From positions 1-34,600 of the forward strand of contig JAILEM010000200.1 in NCBI GenBank assembly GCA_024687745.1: a stretch of 34,600 bases of DNA, read 5' to 3'. Source of the stretch: Lachnospiraceae bacterium. GTDB taxonomy: Bacteria > Bacillota > Clostridia > Lachnospirales > Lachnospiraceae. Shown piece after piece: positions 23,675-32,824 of this stretch. Numbering within the stretch: the stretch's first letter is position 1; each line of letters opens with the position of its first letter. The notes beneath the pieces are model-generated. The model did no database searches, was not told the DNA's origin, and saw only the letters and a program-made list of their open reading frames with translations. The position numbers and the translations under genes are program-made.

Positions 23675-26600
23675 ATGGGTGCGGTAAAGATATGGGAAGA
23701 AGAGGTTATCATACCTACATATGAGGTTGGGGCGGCTGACAAAAACCCTATGTTTCTTGAGAAGAGGGTTTATCAGGGAAGTTCCGGGAAGATATATCCA
23801 TACCCTGCAACAAATGAGATAAGCAGGGAGAAGAAGGATAAGGCATGGAAGGCAGTCTGGCTTGAGAATGATTATATAAGGGTCATGATCCTGCCTGAGC
23901 TAGGAGGCCGTATCCAGAGGGCATACGATAAGACGAATGACTATGATTTTGTTTACTACAACCATGTTATAAAGCCGGCGCTTGTCGGGCTTACGGGACC
24001 ATGGATATCGGGCGGTATTGAGTTTAACTGGCCCCAGCACCACAGGCCCACGACATACTCTCCGGTGGACTATAAGATAATTGAAAATGAGGATGGGAGC
24101 AAAAGCCTCCTTACAGGCGATACGGACCTTATGTACGGGACGGAGGAGCTGACGAAGTTTACCCTGTATCCCGACAGGGCTTATATAGAGATCACGGGGC
24201 AGCTCTACAACGGCACGCCTTTTCCGCAGACCTTCCTCTGGTGGGCCAATCCGGCTGTGTCCGTTAATGACCACACCCAGTCGGTATTTCCGCCTGATGT
24301 TCATAATGTTTATGACCATGGCAAGAGGGATGTGTCAGAGTTCCCGATAGCAAGGGGTGAATACTATAAGCATGATTACAGTGCCGGAGTTGATATCTCA
24401 CGCTATAAGAATATTCCGGTCCCCACATCATATATGGCAGAATCATCAGAATACGATTTTGTCGGCGGATACGATCATGAGAAGAAGGCAGGCCTTCTGC
24501 ATGTCGCGGACCACCATGTATCACCCGGTAAGAAGCAGTGGACATGGGGATGCGGTGATTTCGGCAGGGCCTGGGATCGGAACCTTACCGATGAGGACGG
24601 TCCCTATATAGAGCTGATGACCGGAATGTACTGCGACAACCAGCCTGACTTTTCCTGGCTTAAACCCTTCGAGGAGAAGACATTTAAGCAGTATTTCATG
24701 CCGTATAAGGCTGTCGGGATGGTAAAGAATGCGACGATACATGCCGCCATTAATGCAGAGCTTAATAAGGACGGTCTCTATGTATGCGTATATGCAACGC
24801 AGGTTTATGATGAGGCTATGATCCGTCTGTACGATAAAGACGGACGGGTATATGAGGAGAAGACAAGGCTTTCGCCTCTTGATATTTACGAAAAAACAAT
24901 TCCGGTAAACATTAAGGATAAATACGGCTTTAAGGTGGCCGTTGAATATAAGGGGAAGGTGCTTGTATCCTATGAACCTGAAGATGAAGGAACTCCTGCG
25001 ATAGCAAAACCTGCCGTGGCTCCGCCCGCGCCCGAAGATATGAAGACCAATGAAGAGCTCTTTCTTACCGGGCAGCACCTTGAACAGTACAGGCATGCCA
25101 CCTGGCTGCCCGATCCTTATTACCTTGAGGGTCTTAAGAGAGATAAGGGAGATGTAAGGATCAATAATGCCTACGGGCTCCTGCTTATGAGAAGGAATGC
25201 ATTTGCGGAGGCTGAACCTTACTTTAGAAATGCGATCAAACGGCTTACCGGGGATGGCATGTTCAATAATCCCTATGACAGTGAGCCCTTTTATAATCTT
25301 GGACTTGACCTCTTCTGCATGGAGCGCTTCGATGAGGCGTATGATGCCTTTTACAAGGCGACCTGGTCAAACGAACAGCAGGAGATGGCATTCTATTATC
25401 TGGCCGCCATCGCAAACAGACGGGGTGATCCGGAACAGGCGCTTGATCTTGCGGAAAAGGGTCTTGTTAAGAATGCCCATAACATAAAGGCAAGGGGACT
25501 AAAGGGCCTGCTTCTTGCAAAGCTTGGATTTAAAGATGAGGCGCGGAAGTGGCTTGGGGATAACCTCCTGCTTAATGCCTTCGATTATTTCTCCCTGTAT
25601 GAACTCCGGTTTCTTGAAGGTTCAGGGGAGGAAGAGCTTGATAAGATAAGGTCCCTTGATCGGGACTTTAAGGAGACTTATTTAAAGACCGCAAGGTGCT
25701 ATGCCGAGTTCGGTGAATACGATAAGGCGGTAAGGGTACTTGATACATATAAGGGGGATTATCCCCTTATCCATTACTACAGGGGATATTATCTTACTAA
25801 GCTTGGAAGAGCTGAGGAAGGGTTAAGGTGTTTTAAGGAAGCCGATAAGTGCGATCCCTCATACTGCTTCCCCAATAAATCCGAAGATGCTGCGGTCCTT
25901 ACTGCGGCGACAGAGTATGATCCAAAAGGGGCGAAGGCCTACTATTATCTCGGATGCCTTAATTACGATAAGCTGCAGTTTGATAAGGCCATTGAACTGT
26001 GGGAGAAGTCAGAAAGGCTTGACCGTGACTATGCCACTCTTGAGCGTAATCTGGCAATTGCTTATTATAACAAGCGGGGAGATGAGAAAAGGGCTCTTGA
26101 GTGTATGGAGCATGCCTTCAGGCTTGATCCCGGGGATGCCCGTGTATTCCTGGAACTTGACCAGCTGTATCAGAAGTTATCCGTATCTCCTACCGACCGG
26201 CTGCTTAAATTCAGGGAGAATACAGGTCTTACGGAAAAAAGGGATGACCTCTATACCGAATTTATTACGGTCCTTAACTTAAATCATGAGTATAAGGAAG
26301 CATATGAGAGGATATCATCCCACAGTTTTCAGACCTGGGAAGGTGCTGAAGGGAAGATTACCGCTCAGTTTAAGATTTCACTCATCTCTCTTGCATGGGA
26401 AGATATGAAAAAGGGAGATCATGACAGCGCCTGTGAGAAGCTGCTTACTGCCCTGTCATATCCTGAGAACCTTGGCGAAGGAAGGCTTGAAGGGACCAAG
26501 GACAATAATCTTTACTATAATCTGGGTCTTGTTTCTGAGGCCATGGGCAGGGGTAAAGAAGCTGAGGATTGTTTCAGGAAAGCTACACTCGGTAAGCCGG

Positions 26601-26968
26601 AACCGGCCGGTGTTATGTATTACTACGATCAGCCTGCCGATATGATACTCTATATGGGGATGGCTCATAAAAAGCTTGGGAATACGGAAGAAGCAGAGAG
26701 GCTGTTTAAGGGTCTTATCGATTATGCGGATGAGCATATGGAAGATATATTTAAGATGGATTACTTCGCTGTTTCCCTGCCTGATATGTCGGTCTTTGAC
26801 GCGGATATGACTCTTAAGAACCGCCTGCACTGTCTATATCTTAAGGGACTCGGAAATCTGGGCCTGTTAAGGAAGGATGATGCGCTAAAGGCCTTCAAGG
26901 AAGTTCTTAAGGCCGATCCCAACCACCAGAATGCGGCAATATATCTTGGTATGGCAAAAAGTCTATAA
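23675..26968 (+). CDS. DUF5107 domain protein with C-terminal TPR repeats
   Basis: This 1097-residue cytoplasmic protein has no signal peptide. Residues 1-420 form a DUF5107 domain with a galactose-mutarotase-like beta-sandwich look: ILPELGGRIQRAYDK, PWISGGIEFNWPQHHRPT, FLWWANPAVSVND. Residues 450-1097 are mostly tetratricopeptide repeats (for example AYGLLLMRRNAFAEAEPYFR, AYYYLGCLNYDKLQFDKAIE, ALKAFKEVLKADPNHQNAAI). Proteins of this design occur in gut bacteria beside glycosidases and are thought to act on carbohydrate, but I know of no firm function. GGGGGA precedes the ATG. HflX follows after 16 bases. Confidence 0.88.
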   Translation: MGAVKIWEEEVIIPTYEVGAADKNPMFLEKRVYQGSSGKIYPYPATNEISREKKDKAWKAVWLENDYIRVMILPELGGRIQRAYDKTNDYDFVYYNHVIKPALVGLTGPWISGGIEFNWPQHHRPTTYSPVDYKIIENEDGSKSLLTGDTDLMYGTEELTKFTLYPDRAYIEITGQLYNGTPFPQTFLWWANPAVSVNDHTQSVFPPDVHNVYDHGKRDVSEFPIARGEYYKHDYSAGVDISRYKNIPVPTSYMAESSEYDFVGGYDHEKKAGLLHVADHHVSPGKKQWTWGCGDFGRAWDRNLTDEDGPYIELMTGMYCDNQPDFSWLKPFEEKTFKQYFMPYKAVGMVKNATIHAAINAELNKDGLYVCVYATQVYDEAMIRLYDKDGRVYEEKTRLSPLDIYEKTIPVNIKDKYGFKVAVEYKGKVLVSYEPEDEGTPAIAKPAVAPPAPEDMKTNEELFLTGQHLEQYRHATWLPDPYYLEGLKRDKGDVRINNAYGLLLMRRNAFAEAEPYFRNAIKRLTGDGMFNNPYDSEPFYNLGLDLFCMERFDEAYDAFYKATWSNEQQEMAFYYLAAIANRRGDPEQALDLAEKGLVKNAHNIKARGLKGLLLAKLGFKDEARKWLGDNLLLNAFDYFSLYELRFLEGSGEEELDKIRSLDRDFKETYLKTARCYAEFGEYDKAVRVLDTYKGDYPLIHYYRGYYLTKLGRAEEGLRCFKEADKCDPSYCFPNKSEDAAVLTAATEYDPKGAKAYYYLGCLNYDKLQFDKAIELWEKSERLDRDYATLERNLAIAYYNKRGDEKRALECMEHAFRLDPGDARVFLELDQLYQKLSVSPTDRLLKFRENTGLTEKRDDLYTEFITVLNLNHEYKEAYERISSHSFQTWEGAEGKITAQFKISLISLAWEDMKKGDHDSACEKLLTALSYPENLGEGRLEGTKDNNLYYNLGLVSEAMGRGKEAEDCFRKATLGKPEPAGVMYYYDQPADMILYMGMAHKKLGNTEEAERLFKGLIDYADEHMEDIFKMDYFAVSLPDMSVFDADMTLKNRLHCLYLKGLGNLGLLRKDDALKAFKEVLKADPNHQNAAIYLGMAKSL

Positions 26969-26984
26969 CGTGAGAGGATAATAT

Positions 26985-28283
26985 ATGAACATGGAAACTG
27001 AAAGCGCAGACCTTACACCGGTTGTGATCGCCGGCCTGCGTACATGGGAGGACGAAGAGGAATTCGGACGCGCCATGGATGAGCTTGAGAGCCTGTGCGA
27101 GGCATGTGATCTTATGGTCGCAGGAACTATAACGCAGGCATTACCGCATCCGGATAATGCCACCTGGCTTGGTTCGGGCAAGGCCGAGGAACTTATGTAT
27201 CTTGTCAGGGGAACGGAGGCCGAGCATGTTGTCTGCCTGGGGAACCTATCGCCCGCACAGATGAAGAACCTTCAGAAGATGATCGAAGTACCCGTATGGG
27301 ACCGGACCAACCTTATTCTTGAGATCTTTTCAAGAAGGGCCAGGACCAGGGAGGCAAGGCTGCAGGTTGAGTCAGCTTATCTTCAGTACATGCTTCCCAG
27401 GCTCAGCGGTATGTGGAAGCATTTGGGCCGCCAGAGCGGCGGAGGGGGCAGCAGGGCCAACAAGGGTATAGGCGAGAAGCAGATAGAACTTGACCGCCGC
27501 CAGATATCCCACAGGATAAACGAGCTCAGGAAGGAGCTTAAGCAGATAGAAAGAACCCGTGATGTCCAGCGCAGCGGGAGAAGAAGGGACGGATTTCCCC
27601 ATGTGGCGCTTGTCGGGTATACGAATGCCGGTAAATCCTCACTGATGAACCTGCTTCTTGACATGAGTGACCCTGCATCGGGTAATCAGGAGGATAAGAA
27701 GGTTTTTGAGAAGGACATGCTGTTTGCGACACTTGATACATCCGTGCGCAAGATCGATGTTCCGGGCAGGAAGCCCTTTCTTCTGTCGGATACTGTCGGT
27801 TTTATAGAGAACATCCCGCATGATCTCATCAAGGCCTTCAGATCAACACTTGCGGAAGTGAAATATGCGGATGTAATTCTTATTGTCATGGATTCATCGG
27901 ATCCGCATCATGTAATGCATAAGAAGGTTACCGAAGATACCCTTCGTGACCTTGATGTATCGGGCATCCCCAGGATTTACGTATATAACAAGGCCGATCT
28001 TCGGGATAAGGATCTGACAGTTGAGAATCACCCGGGCGGGGACAGCTATTATATTTCCGCTCATACCGGATATGGGATTGATGACCTGCTTGATGCACTG
28101 TTTAGCCTGTTTCAGTCAGGGAGCCGGATGATCGAAGTATGTATACCGTACACCGACGGCAGTATGCTGAGCCGTATCCATCGTGAGGGCCAGGTTATCG
28201 AGGAACGGTTCGAAGAGGATGGAACATGTATTAAAGCTGTATGTCCGGCCAGTCTTGCAGATCACATAGAGAATAGCAGATGA
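26985..28283 (+). CDS. hflX: Ribosome-associated GTPase HflX
   Basis: This 432-residue protein is a full-length HflX. The N-terminal domain (WLGSGKAEELMYLV, WDRTNLILEIFSRRARTREA) is followed by a coiled linker with the glycine-rich GRQSGGGGSRANKGIGEKQI. The G domain has G1 at GYTNAGKS (211-218), G3 at DTVGF and G4 at NKAD. HflX splits stalled or hibernating 70S ribosomes under stress. GAGAGG lies 7 bases before the ATG. The close spacing after the DUF5107 gene suggests read-through, although the two functions are unrelated. Confidence 0.97.
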   Translation: MNMETESADLTPVVIAGLRTWEDEEEFGRAMDELESLCEACDLMVAGTITQALPHPDNATWLGSGKAEELMYLVRGTEAEHVVCLGNLSPAQMKNLQKMIEVPVWDRTNLILEIFSRRARTREARLQVESAYLQYMLPRLSGMWKHLGRQSGGGGSRANKGIGEKQIELDRRQISHRINELRKELKQIERTRDVQRSGRRRDGFPHVALVGYTNAGKSSLMNLLLDMSDPASGNQEDKKVFEKDMLFATLDTSVRKIDVPGRKPFLLSDTVGFIENIPHDLIKAFRSTLAEVKYADVILIVMDSSDPHHVMHKKVTEDTLRDLDVSGIPRIYVYNKADLRDKDLTVENHPGGDSYYISAHTGYGIDDLLDALFSLFQSGSRMIEVCIPYTDGSMLSRIHREGQVIEERFEEDGTCIKAVCPASLADHIENSR

Positions 28284-28314
28284 TATAAAAGTCCGGTAAT
28301 TATGAGGGTAGGTA

Positions 28315-28352
28315 TTGACAAGCTATGAACATTGATGTACTATGTTCATAGC
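28315..28352 (+). promoter_or_regulatory. Sigma-A promoter overlaid by an 11-bp inverted repeat operator
   Basis: TTGACA (28315-28320), 17 bp, TACTAT (28338-28343) is a near-perfect promoter. GCTATGAACAT (28322-28332) and ATGTTCATAGC (28342-28352) are perfect inverted repeats with a 9-base gap. They cover the spacer and the -10 box. This fits repression by the TetR protein encoded directly downstream. Confidence 0.85.
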
Positions 28353-28356
28353 CAAG

Positions 28357-28374
28357 GGTTAGCAGAGTCTAACC
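28357..28374 (+). other. Small leader hairpin
   Basis: GGTTAG (28357-28362) pairs with CTAACC (28369-28374) around a 6-base loop in the short leader before the TetR gene. The role is unknown; it may only stabilise the 5' end. Confidence 0.35.
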
Positions 28375-28401
28375 GAAAGATGGACAGGGATAGGAGGCAG
28401 C

Positions 28402-29007
28402 ATGGGAAAAGCATTTACTCAGGAAGAAAGAGAAGAACTGCAGGAGAAGCTAAGAAGAACAGGCCTTAAGCTTCTTGCCGAAAACGGTATAAAAAACATA
28501 TCAATAAGACAGCTGACCGGGGAAGTGGGTATAGCCCAGGGCGGGTTTTATACCTTTTATAAGGACAAGGATGATTTTGTCGAAGATCTCTTCCTGTTAA
28601 GGATAAGGGAGAAAACCGATGCGATGTATGAAAAGAGAAGGGAAACACTTACCGATCCCCGCGGATTTCTTATCGAGCTTCTGTATGGTGAAGGCATGCA
28701 CCTTAAGCAGAATAAAGCCTTTATTAACAGTGAGAGCGATACGATAAGCTTTTTTCAGAACAACAGAAGCGACAGGAGTTTTAAACTGTATAAGGCCTTT
28801 CTTGGGAGGATGATGTCCTTCTGGGAAGAAAACGGTTACAGGATAGAGTGCGATGTCGAAAAGATAATGAGCATTGCCCGGGCTGCCGGCATTATGTTTA
28901 TAAATTCAGAGCTCATAGGTGAAGAGCATTTCGCTGATATTTACAGGGTTTTCTGTGAGGCGGAAACGGACAGGTTCTTTAAATGTGAAAAGTATGAAAA
29001 ACGATGA
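28402..29007 (+). CDS. TetR/AcrR family transcriptional regulator
   Basis: This 201-residue protein has an N-terminal TetR helix-turn-helix at about residues 10-57: KLLAENGIKNISIRQLTGEV, then GIAQGGFYTFYKDKDDFVED. The C-terminal ligand-binding half is diverged, as usual. GGAGG precedes the ATG. The overlapping palindrome at its own promoter makes autorepression very likely. The gene overlaps the MATE pump start by 14 bases, so the repressor and the genes it controls are in one transcript. The inducer is probably a substrate of the pump or the phosphotransferase-like enzyme; this is inference. Confidence 0.92.
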   Translation: MGKAFTQEEREELQEKLRRTGLKLLAENGIKNISIRQLTGEVGIAQGGFYTFYKDKDDFVEDLFLLRIREKTDAMYEKRRETLTDPRGFLIELLYGEGMHLKQNKAFINSESDTISFFQNNRSDRSFKLYKAFLGRMMSFWEENGYRIECDVEKIMSIARAAGIMFINSELIGEEHFADIYRVFCEAETDRFFKCEKYEKR

Positions 29008-30379
29008 TTCTTTAAAAAGAGAAGACAGGATAAAAAAGCTGACAAGTGAGCCTGTATATCCCCTTCTTGTAAGGATGGCCGTTCCTTCGATGATAGGGAT
29101 GATAGTCAGTACCGTTTACTCCATGACAGATACCTATTTTGTCGGAAAGCTTGATAATGTTGATCTGACAGCATCCGTGGGGATAGTATTTTCCTTTGTC
29201 TCGGTGATACAGGCGATAGGGTTCTGGTTCGGATACGGAAGCGGCAACCATATATCGGGAAGTCTTGGGAAGAGGGATATAGGATCGGCGGAAGGGATGG
29301 CAGCAACGGGAGTCCTTATAGCTATACTGACCGGGATCGCCATTGCTGCTTTCGGATTCCCCTTTGCAGACAGGCTTGCCGAGCTTTTGGGGGCAGGAAG
29401 CGGTGAGCTTCACGCTGCTGCCGTAAGGTATTTAAGGATCACGCTGCTGACCGTACCCTTCATGCTCATATCAAATGTTCTGTATAACCAGTTAAGGCTT
29501 GCGGGGGCGGGACGTGACTCAATGATTGGTCTGCTTGTGGGAATGGTCCTTAATATGGTACTGGATCCCATTTTTATATTTGTGCTTAAGATGGACGTTG
29601 CCGGTGCGGCGCTTGCTTCCCTGGCAGGACAGATAAGCGGATGCATAGTTCTTTTCTTAACTACCGGAAGAAACGGCAATGTGGGGATCAGGCTGTCAAA
29701 GGCAAGGCTGAGTTGGGAAAATATAAGAAAGATCCTTACGGGAGGAGCCCCGAACTTTAGCAGGCAGGGGATAAGTTCCGTATCTTCTGTGATACTCAAT
29801 AATGCGGCGGGCGGTTTTGGAAGTTATGCCATCGCCGCGCTTACCATAGCACTTCGTATTTCATACATTGCATACTCACTGGTCATCGGGTTTGGGCAGG
29901 GATTTCAGCCGATATGTGCAATTAATTACGGGGCAGGCCGGTACGACCGGATTAAGACGGCCTTTAAATATGCCCTGGCAACTGTGAGTGCCTTTCTTAT
30001 CATAGCCGTGGCATTCCTTTTCTTAAAGTCGGATATCCTTGTTGCCGGATTTACGTCAGATACGGATGTTTCACTTCTTGCAATAAGGATGATACATGCC
30101 CAGTGTATGATAATGCCCTTCATGGGATTCTATATCTTATGCGGAATGTTCTTGCAGAACATAGGAAGGTTCGGAACGGCAACACTGGTTACCGTGGCAG
30201 AGAACGGGACATTCCTGATACCTGCCGCACTTATCATGCCTAAACTATTGGGGCTGAATGGTCTTGTTTACTGCAAGAGTGCTGCAAGCCTTGCGGCACT
30301 GATGCTTTCGCTCATCATAGGATCAAGGGCATGGGATAAATATTTGAACAATAATACTTCTGTAAGGGAGGCATTGTAA
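28994..30379 (+). CDS. MATE family efflux transporter
   Basis: This 461-residue membrane protein has about 12 helices in two similar halves, typical of MATE drug or metabolite exporters driven by sodium or protons. The first helix carries VPSMIGMIVSTVYSMTDTYF and the second half GFGQGFQPICAINYGAGRYD, both characteristic. The ATG at 28994 lies inside the TetR gene end. A longer frame to 28919 would overlap the TetR gene more and adds a sequence unlike MATE proteins. No strong ribosome site is seen, so coupling to TetR translation is likely. The next gene starts directly after its stop codon. Confidence 0.93.
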   Translation: MKNDDSLKREDRIKKLTSEPVYPLLVRMAVPSMIGMIVSTVYSMTDTYFVGKLDNVDLTASVGIVFSFVSVIQAIGFWFGYGSGNHISGSLGKRDIGSAEGMAATGVLIAILTGIAIAAFGFPFADRLAELLGAGSGELHAAAVRYLRITLLTVPFMLISNVLYNQLRLAGAGRDSMIGLLVGMVLNMVLDPIFIFVLKMDVAGAALASLAGQISGCIVLFLTTGRNGNVGIRLSKARLSWENIRKILTGGAPNFSRQGISSVSSVILNNAAGGFGSYAIAALTIALRISYIAYSLVIGFGQGFQPICAINYGAGRYDRIKTAFKYALATVSAFLIIAVAFLFLKSDILVAGFTSDTDVSLLAIRMIHAQCMIMPFMGFYILCGMFLQNIGRFGTATLVTVAENGTFLIPAALIMPKLLGLNGLVYCKSAASLAALMLSLIIGSRAWDKYLNNNTSVREAL

Positions 30380-32824
30380 ATGTCAAATAAAATAGTACCG
30401 TTTAGTGAGATAAAGAAAGAGGATATTAAAACTGCGGGAGGAAAGGGAGCTAACCTCGGAGAGATGACGGGAGCCGGTATCAATATTCCGGGAGGCAGCG
30501 TACTCCTTGCCTGCGCCTATGATGAGTACATGACTTTCAACGGGATAGAGCCTGATAGATATGAAAGCGGAAACGATCTGAGGGAAGCGATCAGAGGCGG
30601 GGAGATCCCGGAAGATTTAAGAAAAGAGATAGAAGATTTCTATACTTCAATAGGCGGGGATGATGTAAGGCTTGCGGTCAGATCGTCAGCAACGGCTGAG
30701 GACCTAGATGATGCCAGCTTCGCAGGGCAGCAGGAGACGTACCTTAATGTGACCGGTTTAACGGACCTTATCGATAGGATAAGATCATGCTATGCATCCC
30801 TGTGGGGCGACAGGGCGGTAAGCTATCGGAAGAATTACGGTTATGATAAGGAGAAGGTTGCCCTGGCGGTCGTTATGCAGAAAATGGTTGAGAGTGAGTC
30901 GGCCGGGGTCATGTTTACATCGGATCCGGCGGGAGAGAGGGAAAATGTCCACATCAATGCTTCATACGGTCTCGGAGAGGCAGTCGTATCAGGAATAGTA
31001 AGTCCCGACGAATATATATGCGGCAGGGATGGCAGAATAATAAAAGAGATCATAGGGACCAAGGAAGAAGAGATAGTATACAGCAGGGACGATAAGGGGA
31101 CTGTTAAGATTTCTGTTGATGAAAAGAGAAGGAAGCAGGCTGTCCTTAACAGAGATGTCATTGCAAGGCTTGTGGCAGAGGGTATCAGGATTGAAAAGCA
31201 TTACGGTCACCCCATGGATATAGAATGGGCTGTAGCGGATGGTGAGATATATATTTTACAGGCCAGGAGCATCACGACACTTAAAGAAAAGAATGCGAAG
31301 GTATTCGGTGATGATGACTTTGCCGGATATCCAAAGGTAAAAAGAGCAAAGGGAGCAACGAGAGAGGGCGTGCTCTTTAACCTTGAGAAGACACCGACTC
31401 CGTATTACCCGCTGGATCATGATTATGGCGGCCTTGTCGGTGACCAGAAGAATAACCTTTTTAACGAGATAGGCATAGATTTTAAGGGCGGGATGTACCC
31501 GATAGATAAGGACGGGGTGTCCTATCAGGGGAATAAGGTAAGGGTAACGAAGAATATTTTTGCGGTTCCGGGATACTTAAAAAAAATCCTGGATATCGAC
31601 AATAATATAAAGTGTGCGGATGAATCCCTTAAGCGCTGCCGTGATGAGTTCGAGCGTGAGAAGGGAAGAACGTATTCAAATGCTGCGGATCTGGGAGCGG
31701 CCCTTAAGAGGATGCATGATCTTATTGAGAAAACGGCTTATGACAGGTTCCTGTACGCCCTTTTTCCCAATGCGGTCGAAAGCAGGAGGGTGACAAAAAC
31801 CCTGAAAAAGGTTGACAAAAGCCTTAACGCATATGATATCCTTGAAGGACTGAGCTATGTGACTGCAGATATAAACCGGGAAATGAAGGACCTGTGTATA
31901 TACATAGGCAGGGACAGGGAAATGACACAAGCCGTTATGGAGAAGGATTACGGAAAGATATGTGATTCCTATCCCGAACTTAAGGAGAGGCTTGTAAGCT
32001 TCATGGACCGGTTTGGGAGCAAGTCTGACTTTAACTGCTATTGCTTTATCGCAAGGACATGGAGAGAGGAACCCGACAGGTTCATAAATGCATTAAGGCC
32101 CATGTTAAAAAGCGGTGGTGAGGCGGTTGCATCGAAAGAGGAAGGCGAGAAACATTTCAGGGACCTTATGGACAGGGTGAGAGAGGTCCTGCCGCCTTCA
32201 AAATACGGTGTGTTTGAGAAACGCGTAAAGGGCCTTCGGCACTACCACTATATCAGGGAAGCCACCCAGTACCTCTGGGAGTCCGAATTCGAATACTGCA
32301 GGGACCTGTTAAGACAGCTCTCGGACCACATTAAGGTCTCATATGACGATCTTCTGTATCTGTTTGCGGATGAACTGTATGAGGTGTGTAAGCAGGGGAA
32401 CCTTGGAAATAAGCAGGACATTATCAATGCCAGGAAAGATAAAAGGGAATTCGCGGTTGCCTACTGGGATAAGTGTATGAGGGATGCGCTTGCCGGTAAA
32501 GATGATTCGATAAAAGGGATCGGCGCCTCAAGCGGGCAGGTCAGGGGCCGTGTATGCATTGTTAAGTCACCTGCCGAATTTTACAAACTTGAAAAGAATG
32601 ATATATTGGTATGTAAATATACGGATCCCGAATGGACACCGCTTTTTGCCCTGGCAGCAGGCGTTGTTGTGGATACGGGAGGGACTCTGTCCCATGCGGC
32701 AATAGTCGCGAGAGAGTATAATATACCCGCCGTTCTTGCAGCAGGTGATGCGACCGTTAAGCTTAAGGACGGCGATATTGTACTCGTTAACGCAACGGAA
32801 GGCAGTGTCACGGTATTAAAATGA
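30380..32824 (+). CDS. PEP-utilizing-type phosphotransferase, rifampin phosphotransferase-like architecture
   Basis: This 814-residue protein starts with the ATP-binding PPDK_N/PEP-synthase domain at about residues 1-300: TAGGKGANLGEM, VRSSATAEDLDDASFAGQQE, YGLGEAVVSGIVSPDEY, MDIEWAVADGEIYILQARS. A long helical middle domain covers 310-700. The phosphohistidine swivel domain covers 715-814, with H772 in GGTLSHAAIVARE. The TIM-barrel PEP/pyruvate domain of real PEP synthase and PPDK is missing. The order ATP domain, middle domain, histidine domain is that of rifampin phosphotransferase, which inactivates rifamycins. The substrate here is unknown. GGGAGG serves as ribosome site. The gene neighbours, a pump and a TetR regulator, fit a detoxifying role. 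Confidence 0.85.
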   Translation: MSNKIVPFSEIKKEDIKTAGGKGANLGEMTGAGINIPGGSVLLACAYDEYMTFNGIEPDRYESGNDLREAIRGGEIPEDLRKEIEDFYTSIGGDDVRLAVRSSATAEDLDDASFAGQQETYLNVTGLTDLIDRIRSCYASLWGDRAVSYRKNYGYDKEKVALAVVMQKMVESESAGVMFTSDPAGERENVHINASYGLGEAVVSGIVSPDEYICGRDGRIIKEIIGTKEEEIVYSRDDKGTVKISVDEKRRKQAVLNRDVIARLVAEGIRIEKHYGHPMDIEWAVADGEIYILQARSITTLKEKNAKVFGDDDFAGYPKVKRAKGATREGVLFNLEKTPTPYYPLDHDYGGLVGDQKNNLFNEIGIDFKGGMYPIDKDGVSYQGNKVRVTKNIFAVPGYLKKILDIDNNIKCADESLKRCRDEFEREKGRTYSNAADLGAALKRMHDLIEKTAYDRFLYALFPNAVESRRVTKTLKKVDKSLNAYDILEGLSYVTADINREMKDLCIYIGRDREMTQAVMEKDYGKICDSYPELKERLVSFMDRFGSKSDFNCYCFIARTWREEPDRFINALRPMLKSGGEAVASKEEGEKHFRDLMDRVREVLPPSKYGVFEKRVKGLRHYHYIREATQYLWESEFEYCRDLLRQLSDHIKVSYDDLLYLFADELYEVCKQGNLGNKQDIINARKDKREFAVAYWDKCMRDALAGKDDSIKGIGASSGQVRGRVCIVKSPAEFYKLEKNDILVCKYTDPEWTPLFALAAGVVVDTGGTLSHAAIVAREYNIPAVLAAGDATVKLKDGDIVLVNATEGSVTVLK

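Noticed and set aside
28919-28993. Longer N terminus for the MATE protein.
   Set aside because: It is the shadow frame of the TetR gene and does not resemble a MATE start.
30380-32824. Annotation as phosphoenolpyruvate synthase or PPDK.
   Set aside because: The PEP/pyruvate-binding barrel domain is missing and the histidine domain is at the C terminus.
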